Origin: Betaproteobacteria bacterium
GTDB lineage: Bacteria > Pseudomonadota > Gammaproteobacteria > Burkholderiales > SG8-41
DNA: 41,921 nucleotides
NCBI GenBank assembly: GCA_028292435.1
Contig: JAQGMI010000084.1
Span: 1-41,921, forward strand
Direction of reading: 5' to 3'
Shown: piece after piece, positions 20,067 through 29,409 of the stretch
How the letters are laid out: the number at the start of each line of letters is the position of its first letter
Position numbering within the stretch: the first letter of the stretch is position 1
Notes under the pieces: generated by a model
Databases searched by the model: none
What the model saw: the letters and a program-made list of their open reading frames with translations, nothing else
What the model was told of the DNA's origin: nothing
Made by a program: the position numbers and the translations under genes

Positions 20067-20438
20067 GTGAAATTCCACCTTCAGACCTCATCCGGGCAGA
20101 ACCTCTTCACCGGTCATGGCGCGGGCTATGTCAACGTCAACGGCGCGCGTATTACTAAAAGCGTGCTGGTTACCGGCGATCGCCTCATCGAAAATTGGCC
20201 GGCGACGGATTTCGAGAGCTTAAGCGCGGATCATTTCGCGGCTCTCCTCGACTTGAAGCCCGACTTGGTGCTGCTCGGCACCGGCGCAACGCTCAGATTC
20301 CCGCGGCCGGAACTCACGCGTCGGTTGCACGAAGCGAACATCGGTCTCGAAGTCATGGACAACGCCGCCGCCTGCCGCACCTACAACATCTTGCTCGCGG
20401 AAGGCCGCAACGTGGTCGCGGCCGTGCTGCTCGGCTAA
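20067..20438 (+). CDS. Mth938-like domain protein (DUF498 family)
   Basis: This 123-residue protein has the Mth938 fold, also found in the mitochondrial complex I assembly factor NDUFAF3. Recognisable elements are the start KFHLQTSSGQNLFTGHGAGYVNVNG, the LVTGDRLIENWP segment, LVLLGTGATLRFP, GLEVMDNAAACRTYNIL and GRNVVAAVLL. Its biochemical role in bacteria is not established. The GTG at 20067 is chosen because KFHLQ is the usual N-terminus; the frame is open far upstream but that part is antisense to alaC and is not family-like. No ribosome-binding site is obvious. It ends 6 bp before the stop of the convergent deacetylase gene. Confidence 0.8.
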   Translation: MKFHLQTSSGQNLFTGHGAGYVNVNGARITKSVLVTGDRLIENWPATDFESLSADHFAALLDLKPDLVLLGTGATLRFPRPELTRRLHEANIGLEVMDNAAACRTYNILLAEGRNVVAAVLLG

Positions 20439-20444
20439 CAACCG

Positions 20445-21368
20445 CTAAAAATCGCCCAGCACCTTGAGGTGAGTTGCGACGCTGCGGCCAAGCGCGTGCA
20501 GTTCGTAGCCGCCTTCGAGCATCGACACGATGCGGCCTTCTGCATACTTGTCCGCCACCGCCTTTAGCTTCTGGGTCACCCACGCGTAGTCCGCTTCGAC
20601 CAGTCGCAGCATCGCCATTTCGTCGTCGCGATGCGCGTCGAAACCGGCTGAAATAAAAATCATCTGCGGCTTGAAACGTTCGAGCGCCGGCAGCCAATGC
20701 TGCTCGACCGCGGCACGAAACTGCTCGCCGCCGCTGTACGCTGCAAGCGGTACGTTGACCATGCGCTCGGAAAAACCTTCGGTGCCGCTGTACGGATAAA
20801 ACGGGTGCTGGAACGTGGAGACCATCAGCACGCGTTCATCCTTCTCGAAAATTTCCTCGGTACCGTTGCCATGGTGCACGTCGAAATCGGCGATCGCGAC
20901 ACGTTCGAGTCCGTGCTGTTCGAGTGCATGCGCAGCCGCGACGGCGACATTGTTGAAGAGACAAAAACCCATCGCGCGGTCGCTTTCGGCGTGATGTCCG
21001 GGCGGGCGCACACTGCAAAACGCCGCCTGCACATCGCCGTTCATGACGAGATCGGTCGCTGCAACCGCGGCGCCAGCCGCTCGCAGCGCCGCCTTGAGCG
21101 TGTCGGGGCACATCGCCGTGTCTGGATCGAGATGGTTCAAGCCGGCGCGGGGCGAAGCGGCCCGGACGCGCGCGATATGGTCTGCCGAATGCACGCGCGC
21201 GAGATGTTCGGTTTGCGCGAGCGGCGCTTCGACGCGCCGCACGCAGGATTCGAGTCCCGAAGCGATCAACTGATCGTCGATCGCGCGCAATCGCGCCGGG
21301 GATTCCGGATGCATGGCGCCCATGTCGTGCAGCACGCAATCGGCATGAGTTATAAAGGCGATGGTCAT
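20445..21368 (-). CDS. Histone deacetylase-family deacetylase
   Basis: This 307-residue zinc amidohydrolase of the HDAC/acetylpolyamine amidohydrolase family removes acyl groups from an amine; the bacterial substrate is usually unknown. The active-site elements are intact: RPPGHHAE with His125-His126, MGFCLFNN, DFDVHHGNGT with Asp163 and His165 as zinc ligands, Asp244 in AGFDAH as the third ligand, and the LEGGY loop near the C-terminus carrying the transition-state Tyr. The length is normal for the bacterial class II-like members. It diverges from the MoxR operon. Confidence 0.92.
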   Translation of the reverse strand: MTIAFITHADCVLHDMGAMHPESPARLRAIDDQLIASGLESCVRRVEAPLAQTEHLARVHSADHIARVRAASPRAGLNHLDPDTAMCPDTLKAALRAAGAAVAATDLVMNGDVQAAFCSVRPPGHHAESDRAMGFCLFNNVAVAAAHALEQHGLERVAIADFDVHHGNGTEEIFEKDERVLMVSTFQHPFYPYSGTEGFSERMVNVPLAAYSGGEQFRAAVEQHWLPALERFKPQMIFISAGFDAHRDDEMAMLRLVEADYAWVTQKLKAVADKYAEGRIVSMLEGGYELHALGRSVATHLKVLGDF

Positions 21369-21521
21369 GTTCGCAAAACGACGATGGCTAAGAATGTTCT
21401 CAGATATTATGCCCGCCGCAATGCGATGTCCATTTCATGCAGATGCGCGCGGCGCCCGCTTAAGGCGGCGTGACGGAATCAACGCTCGCCTTTGTCATCG
21501 GCACGATACAATGCGTTCATC

Positions 21522-22439
21522 ATGAGCGAACAACTGAATACCGTCGTCAATCAGGTCGGCAAGGTCATCCTCGGCAAGGAACACCAGATCAGACTCGCCA
21601 TCGCGTGCATTCTTGCGCGCGGCCATCTCCTGATTGAAGACATTCCCGGCGTCGGCAAGACAACCCTCGCCCACGCGCTCGCCATTACGCTCGGTATGCA
21701 GTTTCAGCGCATCCAGTTCACGAGCGATCTGTTGCCAGCCGATATTCTCGGCGTCTCGATCTTCGATCGCGAAGCCAGCAGCTTTCGCTTTCATCCGGGA
21801 CCGATCTTCTCGCAGGTAATTCTCGCTGATGAAGTCAATCGCGCGACGCCCAAGACGCAAAGCGCATTGCTCGAAGCAATGGAAGAACAGCAAGTGACGG
21901 CCGAAGGCGAGACGCGGCCGCTGCCCGAACCCTTCTTCGTGATTGCGACGCAGAACCCGTCGCACCAGATCGGCACGTTTCCGCTGCCGGAATCGCAGCT
22001 CGACCGTTTCCTGATGCGCATCGAGCTCGGCTATCCCGACGTCGGGGCGGAACGCGCGCTGCTGCAAGGCATCGACCGCCGCGACTTGCTGCCGCAGCTC
22101 TCGGCTTGCATCCAGCCCACTGATCTCATGACGCTGCAGCGCTCGGTGCGCGAAGTTCATGCGTCGAACGCACTGCTCGACTACCTGCAGGCGCTCGTGA
22201 ATTACAGCCGCAAGTCGCCGGACTATGTCAACGGCCTGTCGCCGCGTGCCGCGCTCGCGCTGCTCAACGCTGCGCGCTCGTGGGCCATGATGCACGGCCG
22301 CCACCAGGTCTTGCCTGAAGACGTGCAGGCAATCGTGCCGTCGGTCGTCGGCCACCGGCTTTACATTGCGCGCGACAACATGCGCATCAACGGCGCCGCG
22401 GTCGCCGCGCAGTTGATTGAAGCCGTGCCGATTCCGTGA
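21522..22439 (+). CDS. MoxR-family AAA+ ATPase
   Basis: This 305-residue MoxR ATPase is thought to act as a chaperone that matures or regulates cell-envelope and metal-containing proteins. Walker A is GVGKTT (43-48), Walker B is ILADEVNRA (100-108), and sensor motif VIATQNP follows. The ATG at 21522 gives the family N-terminus; no ribosome-binding site is obvious before it. It is first in a three-gene set with a DUF58 gene 60 bp later and a TgpA-type transglutaminase, the classic MoxR/DUF58/transglutaminase arrangement. Confidence 0.92.
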   Translation: MSEQLNTVVNQVGKVILGKEHQIRLAIACILARGHLLIEDIPGVGKTTLAHALAITLGMQFQRIQFTSDLLPADILGVSIFDREASSFRFHPGPIFSQVILADEVNRATPKTQSALLEAMEEQQVTAEGETRPLPEPFFVIATQNPSHQIGTFPLPESQLDRFLMRIELGYPDVGAERALLQGIDRRDLLPQLSACIQPTDLMTLQRSVREVHASNALLDYLQALVNYSRKSPDYVNGLSPRAALALLNAARSWAMMHGRHQVLPEDVQAIVPSVVGHRLYIARDNMRINGAAVAAQLIEAVPIP

Positions 22440-22499
22440 AGCGCCGGCCGGCAGCGACGATAAGGCCTTGACCGTAGCACGCGCCGTCACATCGCCGTC

Positions 22500-23507
22500 A
22501 TGACGTCCTTCGTCGCGCCGATTCGTTCGTTTGTCCACACCCTGGGCACGCCGTACCGTGCCGTGCGCGCGCACGTAGACCGCTGGCTCTTTCAACTCGA
22601 TGGCGTTTCGGTCAACCGCGTCGAGCTGGTGCAGCGCCGGATCTTCATCGTGCCTTCGCGCCATGGCCTGATATTCGTGGGGGCGCTTGCACTCATGTTG
22701 AGCGGCTCGATCAATTACAACTTGAGCCTCGGTTTCATCCTGACGTTTTTGCTCGCGGCCCTCGGCATCAACGCAATCTTGCATACATTTCGCAACCTCG
22801 CGCGTCTGGTGATTGCCACGGGCCGCGTGGCGCCCGTATTCGCGGGCGACACCGCGCGCTTCTCGCTCGTCATCGACAATCCAACTTCGCTCGACCGTTA
22901 CAGCATCGGCATTGCTCGCGACGCCAAAGAACTGCTGTACCTCGATGCAACCGCATTGCAATCGACGACCGTCGGCGTTCCGGTGCCGGCGCCGCGGCGC
23001 GGTGTGCTGCGGCCGGGCCGCCTGGCATTGTTCACGCAATTTCCGCTCGGGCTGTGTTATTCGTGGGCTTATGTCCAGCTCGACATGAGCTGCATCGTCT
23101 ATCCGCGGCCGGAAGCGGGCCGCGTGCCCTTACCGACATCGATGTCAGACGATACAACCGGCATCACCCACGGTTCGGGCCAGGAAGACTTCGCCGGTCT
23201 GCGTTCCTATCATCCGGGTGATTCGCCGCGCCACATCGCTTGGAAAGCTGCCGCGCGCGGCGAAGCGCTGTTGACCAAGCAATTCAGCGGCCGTGCCGCA
23301 AGCGAACTGTGGCTCGACTGGAGCAGTATTCCAGTCACTTTCGGCGTCGAGGCGCGGCTCGAACGCCTTGCGCGCTGGGTGGTCGATGCGCACACCGCCG
23401 GACTCAGTTTTGGTGTGCGCCTGCCAGGCATCACGCTCCCGCCGGCGGCCGGCGATCAGCAACGGCACCGCTGTCTTGAAGCGCTTGCGCTCTATCAGGA
23501 CTCATGA
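22500..23507 (+). CDS. DUF58 domain protein of the MoxR operon
   Basis: This 335-residue protein has two transmembrane helices near the N-terminus (about 55-95, GLIFVGALALMLSGS and LGFILTFLLAALGI) and a cytoplasmic DUF58 domain with the conserved YHPGDSPRHIAWKAAAR motif (about residues 238-254). DUF58 proteins resemble von Willebrand A folds and are thought to work with MoxR ATPases. Its stop overlaps the next start as ATGA, so it is translationally coupled to the transglutaminase gene. Confidence 0.88.
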   Translation: MTSFVAPIRSFVHTLGTPYRAVRAHVDRWLFQLDGVSVNRVELVQRRIFIVPSRHGLIFVGALALMLSGSINYNLSLGFILTFLLAALGINAILHTFRNLARLVIATGRVAPVFAGDTARFSLVIDNPTSLDRYSIGIARDAKELLYLDATALQSTTVGVPVPAPRRGVLRPGRLALFTQFPLGLCYSWAYVQLDMSCIVYPRPEAGRVPLPTSMSDDTTGITHGSGQEDFAGLRSYHPGDSPRHIAWKAAARGEALLTKQFSGRAASELWLDWSSIPVTFGVEARLERLARWVVDAHTAGLSFGVRLPGITLPPAAGDQQRHRCLEALALYQDS

Positions 23508-25471
23508 ATAACGCGCTCGAAGGATTTCACCTGCGGCACGTCGGCTGGCTGCTCGCCTCGCTGGCGCTGGTCGCCGCGCCTCATATCGAGCGCCTGCCGT
23601 GGTGGGTGACCTTGCTCGTCGCGGTGCTGTTCGGCTGGCGCGGCTATGTAGCCGTCATGGGACTCGCGTTGCCGCGCAAATGGTTGTTGCTGGTAATCGC
23701 GGCGGCCACGATGGGCGGCATATACATCAGCTACGGTCGCCTGCTCGGCCGCGATTCCGGCATCGCGTTGCTCGTCGTGATGCTCGCGCTCAAGCTCATG
23801 GAAATGGCGACGCTGCGCGATGCGATGGTGCTCATCTTCATTGCCTATTTCCTGATCGTTACTAATTTTCTGTATTCGCAGACCATACCGACCACGGTCT
23901 TTATGCTGTTCATGCTGTGGGTCATCACCGCCACCATGATCGGCTTCCAGTTCCGCATGCGCCAGCCGGGGGCGTGGTTTCAATTACGCAGCGCGGGCCT
24001 GATGCTGGTGCAGGCGGCGCCGGTGATGCTCGTGTTGTTTTTGCTGTTCCCGCGCGTGCAAGGTCCGCTGTGGGGCATGCCGCAGGACGCCTACGCGGGC
24101 GTTACCGGGTTGTCCGAAGAGATGTCGCCGGGCAGTCTCAGTGACCTCTTGTTGTCCGACGCGGTCGCGTTCCGCGTGAACTTCGAATCAACGGCGACAC
24201 CCGAAGCGCAGCAGCTGTATTGGCGCGGCCCGGTCATGTGGGAATTCGACGGCCAGACGTGGAACGCATCACGCGCGCCCTTCGTGATGCCGCGCACCCT
24301 GGAACCGCTCGACAAGCCGCTTGAATATACGATTACCGTCGAGCCGCACGGCAAGCGCTGGCTGTTCGCGCTCGACCTGCCGGGCAAGGCAGCGCCGCGC
24401 AGCGTCATCACGAGCGATTTCCAGCTTCTGTTTCAGGGTCCGGTCAACGCGCGCATACGTTATGACATGTACTCTTACCTCAAATATCGCGACGCGGCCG
24501 ACCTCCTGCGTTACGACCGGCAGCGCGCGCTGGCCCTGCCGCCCAAGGCCAACCCGCGCACGCGCGAACTCGCGCTCGAAATGCATAAGCGCGCCAGCAG
24601 CGACCGGGCGTATATCAATTCGGTGCTCAGCATGTTTCGCAATCAAGAATACTCATACACGACGACCCCGCCGCTGCTCGGCACAAATCCGGTCGACGAA
24701 TTTTTATTCACGTCAAAAGCCGGTTATTGCGAGCACTACGCGTCCGCGTTTGCGGTGCTCATGCGCGCCGGCGGCGTGCCGGCGCGCATCGTCACCGGTT
24801 ACCAGGGCGGTGAACTCAATACGCTTGGCAACTACATGATCGTGCGCCAAGCTGATGCCCATGCCTGGGTCGAGGTCTGGCTTGCTGGTGAAGGCTGGAT
24901 CCGCGTAGATCCGACCGCGGCGGTTTCGCCGTCGCGCGTTCAATCCGGCGCGGTGGCGGCCGTACCGCAGGGCGAAGCGCTGCCCTTGATGATGCGTGTC
25001 AATTATCCGTGGCTGCATAGCGCGCGCCTGACCTGGGACAGCATGGCTAATTCATGGAACCAGCTGGTGCTCGGCTACACCATGGACAGCCAGCGCAGTT
25101 TGATGAAGCGCATCGGCTTTGATAACGCGTCGTGGGAAAGCATGTTGACGATCATGTTCACCGTCACCGGCCTTATCACGTTGATCCTCGCCGGGGTGAC
25201 GCTCTACCGGTTGCGGTCGCGGCGGCCGGATCCCGAGGTCGCTGCTTATGCGCGGTTTTGCGAACTGCTCGCACGCCGCGGCATGGTGCGCCATCCGAGC
25301 GAAGGTCCGACGGCGTTCGGCCGCCGCGCTGTCATCGCGCATCCCGAGCTCTCGTCCATCATCTGGTCGATCAGCGATTTATATGTGCGATTGCGCTACA
25401 ACAAGCACGCGCAGGCGGGCGATATGGCCGATTTAAAACGGGCAGTCGCCGAATTTCGTGCGCTTGAGTAG
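23504..25471 (+). CDS. TgpA-type membrane transglutaminase-like protein
   Basis: This 655-residue membrane protein has five to six N-terminal transmembrane segments (about 12-185, DUF3488 region), a periplasmic transglutaminase-like domain, one C-terminal transmembrane segment (about 549-572) and a cytoplasmic DUF4129-like tail. The catalytic triad is intact: Cys409 (KAGYCEHYA), His453 (ADAHAWVEVW) and Asp469 (IRVDPTAAV). TgpA of Pseudomonas aeruginosa is essential there, but its peptide substrate is unknown. It is coupled by ATGA overlap to the DUF58 gene and converges on nlpD with 5 bp between the stops. Confidence 0.92.
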   Translation: MNNALEGFHLRHVGWLLASLALVAAPHIERLPWWVTLLVAVLFGWRGYVAVMGLALPRKWLLLVIAAATMGGIYISYGRLLGRDSGIALLVVMLALKLMEMATLRDAMVLIFIAYFLIVTNFLYSQTIPTTVFMLFMLWVITATMIGFQFRMRQPGAWFQLRSAGLMLVQAAPVMLVLFLLFPRVQGPLWGMPQDAYAGVTGLSEEMSPGSLSDLLLSDAVAFRVNFESTATPEAQQLYWRGPVMWEFDGQTWNASRAPFVMPRTLEPLDKPLEYTITVEPHGKRWLFALDLPGKAAPRSVITSDFQLLFQGPVNARIRYDMYSYLKYRDAADLLRYDRQRALALPPKANPRTRELALEMHKRASSDRAYINSVLSMFRNQEYSYTTTPPLLGTNPVDEFLFTSKAGYCEHYASAFAVLMRAGGVPARIVTGYQGGELNTLGNYMIVRQADAHAWVEVWLAGEGWIRVDPTAAVSPSRVQSGAVAAVPQGEALPLMMRVNYPWLHSARLTWDSMANSWNQLVLGYTMDSQRSLMKRIGFDNASWESMLTIMFTVTGLITLILAGVTLYRLRSRRPDPEVAAYARFCELLARRGMVRHPSEGPTAFGRRAVIAHPELSSIIWSISDLYVRLRYNKHAQAGDMADLKRAVAEFRALE

Positions 25472-25476
25472 CGCGC

Positions 25477-26499
25477 TCAGGCCGGATGCTCGGGCAGCAG
25501 CTTGAGCGGGTCGACCGGCTTGCCGAAACGCCGAATCTCGAAATGCAGTTTGACCTGATCTGAATCGCTCGCGCCCATGTCGGCGATCTTCTGACCTTTG
25601 ACGACGCTCTGCCCTTCTTTGACCAGCAACTGGTTGTTGTGCGCGTAGACGCTGATATACGCCTTGTTGTGCTTAATGATGACGAGCTTGCCATAGCCGC
25701 GAATTCCGTCGCCGCTGTATAGAACTTTGCCCGGCGCGCTCGCAATCACCGATTGGCCGAGCTTGCCGCCGATGCCAACGCCCTTGAGGTTGGTCGTTTC
25801 GTTGAAGTTGCTTAACACCTTGCCGCTGGCCGGCCAGCCCCAATCAACTCTTTCATCGTCGTCCGCAGAAGCAGCGGGCTTCTCCGCCGGGCGCGGCGGT
25901 TCGATTTTCGCGACTGGCGGGACCGCGACAACCGGTTCGACCGGCACCACCACCGGTTTAAGCGGCGGTTGTACTGAAGGCTGCGGTTGTCCTGATAGCT
26001 GCGCGAGCGCCTGATCGGAGTACGGAACTTTGACTGCCTTGGGCTGCGACTTCACGGCCTCATTGCCTGCGGCGGGCAGCGGCGTACTCCCGACCGGCCT
26101 CGCTTCAATCGCCGGCGCCGTTTTCAGCGGTGCCGTTACGACGGCGCCCCCTTCGGGCGCGCGCAACCGCAATTGCTGGCCAACCCGTATGACGTTCGGG
26201 TTCTCGAGATTGTTCCAGTCGCGCAATTCCTTGTAATCGAGTCCGTTGTCGAGCGCGATCGTATACAGCGTGTCGCCGCGCTTGACCGTATAGAACTCGG
26301 GACGCGGATCGTCGGGGCCGCGGTCGGGGCTACGAACGGTCGTCTGCGGCGACGGCGCCAGGACCGGCTTGGCCGCGACGGGTGCCGGCGACTGAGCGTT
26401 GCGATCGCTGACCGGTGCCGGCGGACGCGTCATGCAACCTTGCGCGAGCATCGTAAGCGCCAGCGCGCCGCATGCCTCGCGCAAGCCCGCGTGCGTCAT
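25477..26499 (-). CDS. nlpD: NlpD-like LysM/M23 lipoprotein, amidase activator
   Basis: This 340-residue outer-membrane lipoprotein has a signal ending at Cys22 (LAQGC, an imperfect lipobox), a proline-rich linker, a LysM peptidoglycan-binding domain (69-113, YTVKRGDTLY start) and a C-terminal M23 domain (about 235-335). The first zinc-site residues of active M23 peptidases are replaced (KGVGIGGKLG where HxGxD is expected), so it should be catalytically dead and act by switching on a cell-division amidase, as NlpD and EnvC do. The pcm stop TAA ends directly before its ATG. In most relatives rpoS follows nlpD; here it does not. Confidence 0.9.
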   Translation of the reverse strand: MTHAGLREACGALALTMLAQGCMTRPPAPVSDRNAQSPAPVAAKPVLAPSPQTTVRSPDRGPDDPRPEFYTVKRGDTLYTIALDNGLDYKELRDWNNLENPNVIRVGQQLRLRAPEGGAVVTAPLKTAPAIEARPVGSTPLPAAGNEAVKSQPKAVKVPYSDQALAQLSGQPQPSVQPPLKPVVVPVEPVVAVPPVAKIEPPRPAEKPAASADDDERVDWGWPASGKVLSNFNETTNLKGVGIGGKLGQSVIASAPGKVLYSGDGIRGYGKLVIIKHNKAYISVYAHNNQLLVKEGQSVVKGQKIADMGASDSDQVKLHFEIRRFGKPVDPLKLLPEHPA

Positions 26500-27156
26500 T
26501 TAATTAAGCCCCGACAGCATGGGTACGAACTTGACCGCGTCGAGCTTCGACTCGGTAAAGCCGCGCGCGCCGCGTTCGATCAGGCACAGGTATTGTTCGC
26601 GCGTACCCATCGGGACCACCATCCGGCCGCCTACAGTGAGTTGTTCCTTCAAGGCGACCGGCACATGCGTCGCCGCGGCCGTCACGAGAATGGCGTCGAA
26701 CGGCGCATCTGCACGGATCCCGACGTGACCGTCGGCGTGCTTGAACCGCACGTTCGAAATGCGAAGCTCGCGCAGATTTTTGCGCGCCTTCGCGAGCAGC
26801 TGCGTGAGCCGCTCGACCGAATACACTTCACGCGCGAGCCGCGCGAGTATCGACGTCTGGTAACCACAGCCGGTGCCGATCTCAAGCACTTTACCGAGCG
26901 GCGCACCGTTGGAAAGTAGTTCGGTCATGCGCGCAACAATGTACGGTTGCGAAATAGTCTGGCCAAAACCGAGCGGCAACGCGATGTCTTCATAAGCGCG
27001 GCTCGCGAGCGCCTCTTCGATGAAGATGTGGCGCGGGATCTCGTTCATCACATTGAGCACCGCCTCGTCGGCGATGCCCTGCTCGCGCAAGCGCTCGATC
27101 ATGCGCATGCGCGTGCGCTGCGAGGTCATGCCGATACCCGAAATTCGCTCGCTCAC
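26500..27156 (-). CDS. pcm: Protein-L-isoaspartate O-methyltransferase
   Basis: This 218-residue SAM-dependent repair enzyme methylates isoaspartyl residues in damaged proteins. Signatures are [10 protein letters not shown] near the start, [10 protein letters not shown] (63-72, with the substrate-site Ser69), the SAM motif [12 protein letters not shown] (90-101) and [11 protein letters not shown] chose the GTG at 27156: it overlaps the surE stop as GTGA and has AAGGAG 8 nt upstream. A GTG nine bases earlier, inside surE, or the internal Met10 are alternatives. It lies between surE and nlpD, the usual stationary-phase cluster. Confidence 0.93.
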   Translation of the reverse strand: MSERISGIGMTSQRTRMRMIERLREQGIADEAVLNVMNEIPRHIFIEEALASRAYEDIALPLGFGQTISQPYIVARMTELLSNGAPLGKVLEIGTGCGYQTSILARLAREVYSVERLTQLLAKARKNLRELRISNVRFKHADGHVGIRADAPFDAILVTAAATHVPVALKEQLTVGGRMVVPMGTREQYLCLIERGARGFTESKLDAVKFVPMLSGLN

Positions 27157-27893
27157 GCGAACCACTCCTTGATAGCGGGCAGTTGCGCGTAATGCGTCAA
27201 ATCGATCTGCAGCGGCGTGATCGAGACGACGCCGCGCTTCAACGCGTGAAAATCGGTGCCTTCACCGGCGTCCTGCGCGCCGCCCGCGGCGCCTACCCAG
27301 TACACGGTGCCGCCGCGCGGCGTCGTCGCCTTCACGACCGGCTCTGCTTTGTGACGTTTGCCGAGTCGCGTGATCTCAATTCCGCGTAGTTGCTCATAAG
27401 CGACATCCGGCACATTGACGTTCAACAACGCACGCTGGCCGAGCGGCTTTTCGATGAAGCGGCGCGTGAGATCGGCGGCGATGCGCGCGCCGGTGGCGAA
27501 ATGATCGTTGCCGGCAGCGACGAGCGAGATCGCAATCGAAGGAATACCAAGCAGAAAACCTTCGGTGGCCGCAGCAACGGTACCGGAATAAATAGTGTCG
27601 TCGCCCATATTGGCGCCGTAATTGATGCCTGATATCACGATGTCCGGCATGGCATCGAGCATTCCCGTGACCGCAAGGTGCACGCAATCGGTGGGCGTGC
27701 CGTTGACGAAGAAAAATCCGTTGGCTGCGCGCCGCAAGCTAAGCGGCCGGTCGAGCGTGAGTGAATTGCTGGCGCCGCTGCGGTCGCGCTCGGGCGCAAC
27801 CACCGTAACGGTGCCGAACGGCTTGAGCGCTTCGGCGAGTATCGCGAGTCCCGGCGCGAAATAACCATCATCGTTGCTTAACAGGATCTGCAT
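27153..27893 (-). CDS. surE: 5'-nucleotidase SurE
   Basis: This 246-residue metal-dependent phosphatase hydrolyses nucleoside 5'- and 3'-monophosphates and short polyphosphate, a survival function. The N-terminus [15 protein letters not shown] contains the paired aspartates (Asp8-Asp9) that bind the metal; [22 protein letters not shown] and [22 protein letters not shown] follow as expected. The start is set by the conserved N-terminus; an upstream GTG would add eight residues. The stop overlaps the pcm start. Confidence 0.95.
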   Translation of the reverse strand: MQILLSNDDGYFAPGLAILAEALKPFGTVTVVAPERDRSGASNSLTLDRPLSLRRAANGFFFVNGTPTDCVHLAVTGMLDAMPDIVISGINYGANMGDDTIYSGTVAAATEGFLLGIPSIAISLVAAGNDHFATGARIAADLTRRFIEKPLGQRALLNVNVPDVAYEQLRGIEITRLGKRHKAEPVVKATTPRGGTVYWVGAAGGAQDAGEGTDFHALKRGVVSITPLQIDLTHYAQLPAIKEWFA

Positions 27894-28162
27894 GCCGGGG
27901 GCGGGCTGGACTCGCACTGCAGCCGGACGGGCCGCCTGAATTGATGCACCATCGCGTGAAAGATTTGAAGACCGTTACGGTAATTTTTCGTATGAAAGTA
28001 TAACACGCGCACCTTGCGCTTCGAGGCTCGTCGCCTCCGCAACGGCGTGCTGGCGACAGCCGGCGAACGGCGTCCGGATTGGTGTAGCATGTGCCCTTTT
28101 TCAAACTCGTCCGCGCCGCCGTGGCGCGCGTCGGCGATACCGGATAAAAGCAGGATGAACGC

Positions 28163-29380
28163 ATGAGCCTGATCTCCCCCCGCATGGACCGCATAAAGCC
28201 GTCGCCAAGTTCGATGGCGACGATGCGCGTGCGCGAACTCCAACTCGCCGGCCGCAAGGTAATTGGCCTGACCGTCGGCGAGCCGGATTTCGACACGCCG
28301 GCCAACATCATCGAAGCCTCGATTCGCGCGCTGCGCGGCGGCCAGACGCGCTACACCAATGTCGACGGCACACCGGAACTGAAAGACGCCGTGGCGCTCA
28401 AGTTCAAGCGCGAAAACGGCCTCGCCTATTCGCGCGACCAGATTACGTGCGCGAACGGCAGCAAGCAGGTCATCTTCAATGCGCTGATGGCTACCGTCAG
28501 CGCCGGCGATGAAGTGATACTGCCGGCGCCCTACTACGTTTCCTATCCGGATATGGTACAGCTCGCCGGCGGCACGCCGGTATTCGTCGAATCCACGGAA
28601 GCGAGCGGATTCAAACTCGAGGCCGCGGCACTCGAACGCGCGATCACACCGCGCACGAAGTGGCTGATGCTCAATTCGCCATGCAATCCGACCGGCGCCG
28701 TCTACACCGCGGCGGATCTCAAGCCGCTCACCGATGTGCTCAAGCGTCATCCGCATGTCTGGATCCTGACGGACGAAGTTTACGAACACATCGTCTATGA
28801 CGGGCTTAAAAGCGCGTCGGCTGCGGCGGTTGAACCCGCGCTGTTCGACCGCACGCTGACGGTTAACGGCGTATCCAAGGCGTACGCGATGACGGGATTT
28901 CGCATCGGTTTCGCCGGCGGCCCGAAAGAACTGATCAAAACCATCCTCAAGATGCAGTCGCAAAGCACGACCAACCCATCGTCGATCAGCCAGATGGCGG
29001 CAATCGAAGCGCTGACCGGCCCGCAGGATTTTCTCGTTGAACGCGCGCAAAATTTTCGCGCGCGCCGCGATCTCGTCGTCGACATGCTGAACGCGGCGCC
29101 CGGCATCAGCTGCCGCAAACCCGAAGGCGCGTTCTATGTGTTCGCCAACATCGGCGGCACGATCGGCAAGTACACGCCCGAGGGCAAGCTCATCGCCAAC
29201 GACCTCGATTTCGTGATGTATTTGCTCGACGCGGCGGAAGTCGGCGTGCTGCAAGGCTCGGCCTATGGAATGTCGCCGTACGTGCGTATTTCCTATTCGA
29301 CCTCGACCGAAAAACTGCAGGAAGCGTGCAGCCGCATTCAGCGTGCCTGCGCTGCACTGGTTTCCCCGCCGGCGCGCTGA
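28163..29380 (+). CDS. PLP-dependent aminotransferase (aspartate aminotransferase, subgroup Ib type)
   Basis: This 405-residue class I aminotransferase resembles the Ib aspartate/prephenate aminotransferases. Signatures are LTVGEPDFDTP (36-46), NGSKQVIFNAL (98-108), NSPCNPTGAVY (171-181), DEVYEHIVYDG (204-214), the PLP lysine Lys239 in NGVSKAYAMTGFR, and YVRISYSTS near the end. AGGA about 9 nt upstream supports the ATG. It is followed 29 nt later by a CoA-transferase and then an acyl-CoA dehydrogenase on the same strand, so it may start a small amino-acid catabolic unit, but a housekeeping aspC role is equally possible. Confidence 0.9.
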   Translation: MSLISPRMDRIKPSPSSMATMRVRELQLAGRKVIGLTVGEPDFDTPANIIEASIRALRGGQTRYTNVDGTPELKDAVALKFKRENGLAYSRDQITCANGSKQVIFNALMATVSAGDEVILPAPYYVSYPDMVQLAGGTPVFVESTEASGFKLEAAALERAITPRTKWLMLNSPCNPTGAVYTAADLKPLTDVLKRHPHVWILTDEVYEHIVYDGLKSASAAAVEPALFDRTLTVNGVSKAYAMTGFRIGFAGGPKELIKTILKMQSQSTTNPSSISQMAAIEALTGPQDFLVERAQNFRARRDLVVDMLNAAPGISCRKPEGAFYVFANIGGTIGKYTPEGKLIANDLDFVMYLLDAAEVGVLQGSAYGMSPYVRISYSTSTEKLQEACSRIQRACAALVSPPAR

Positions 29381-29409
29381 TCGAGCGTCCGCCGGCACTC
29401 GCCAACCCC

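Noticed and set aside
27894..28162. A possible small gene or RNA in the 269-bp gap between surE and the aminotransferase gene
   Set aside because: Only a weak promoter-like pair (TTACGG with TATAAC near 27975-28004) is visible; no frame with a ribosome-binding site and no tRNA-like structure was found.
27878..29398. A 506-codon open frame on the minus strand
   Set aside because: It is antisense to the aminotransferase at 28163-29380, whose PLP motifs are complete; the frame has no recognisable fold.
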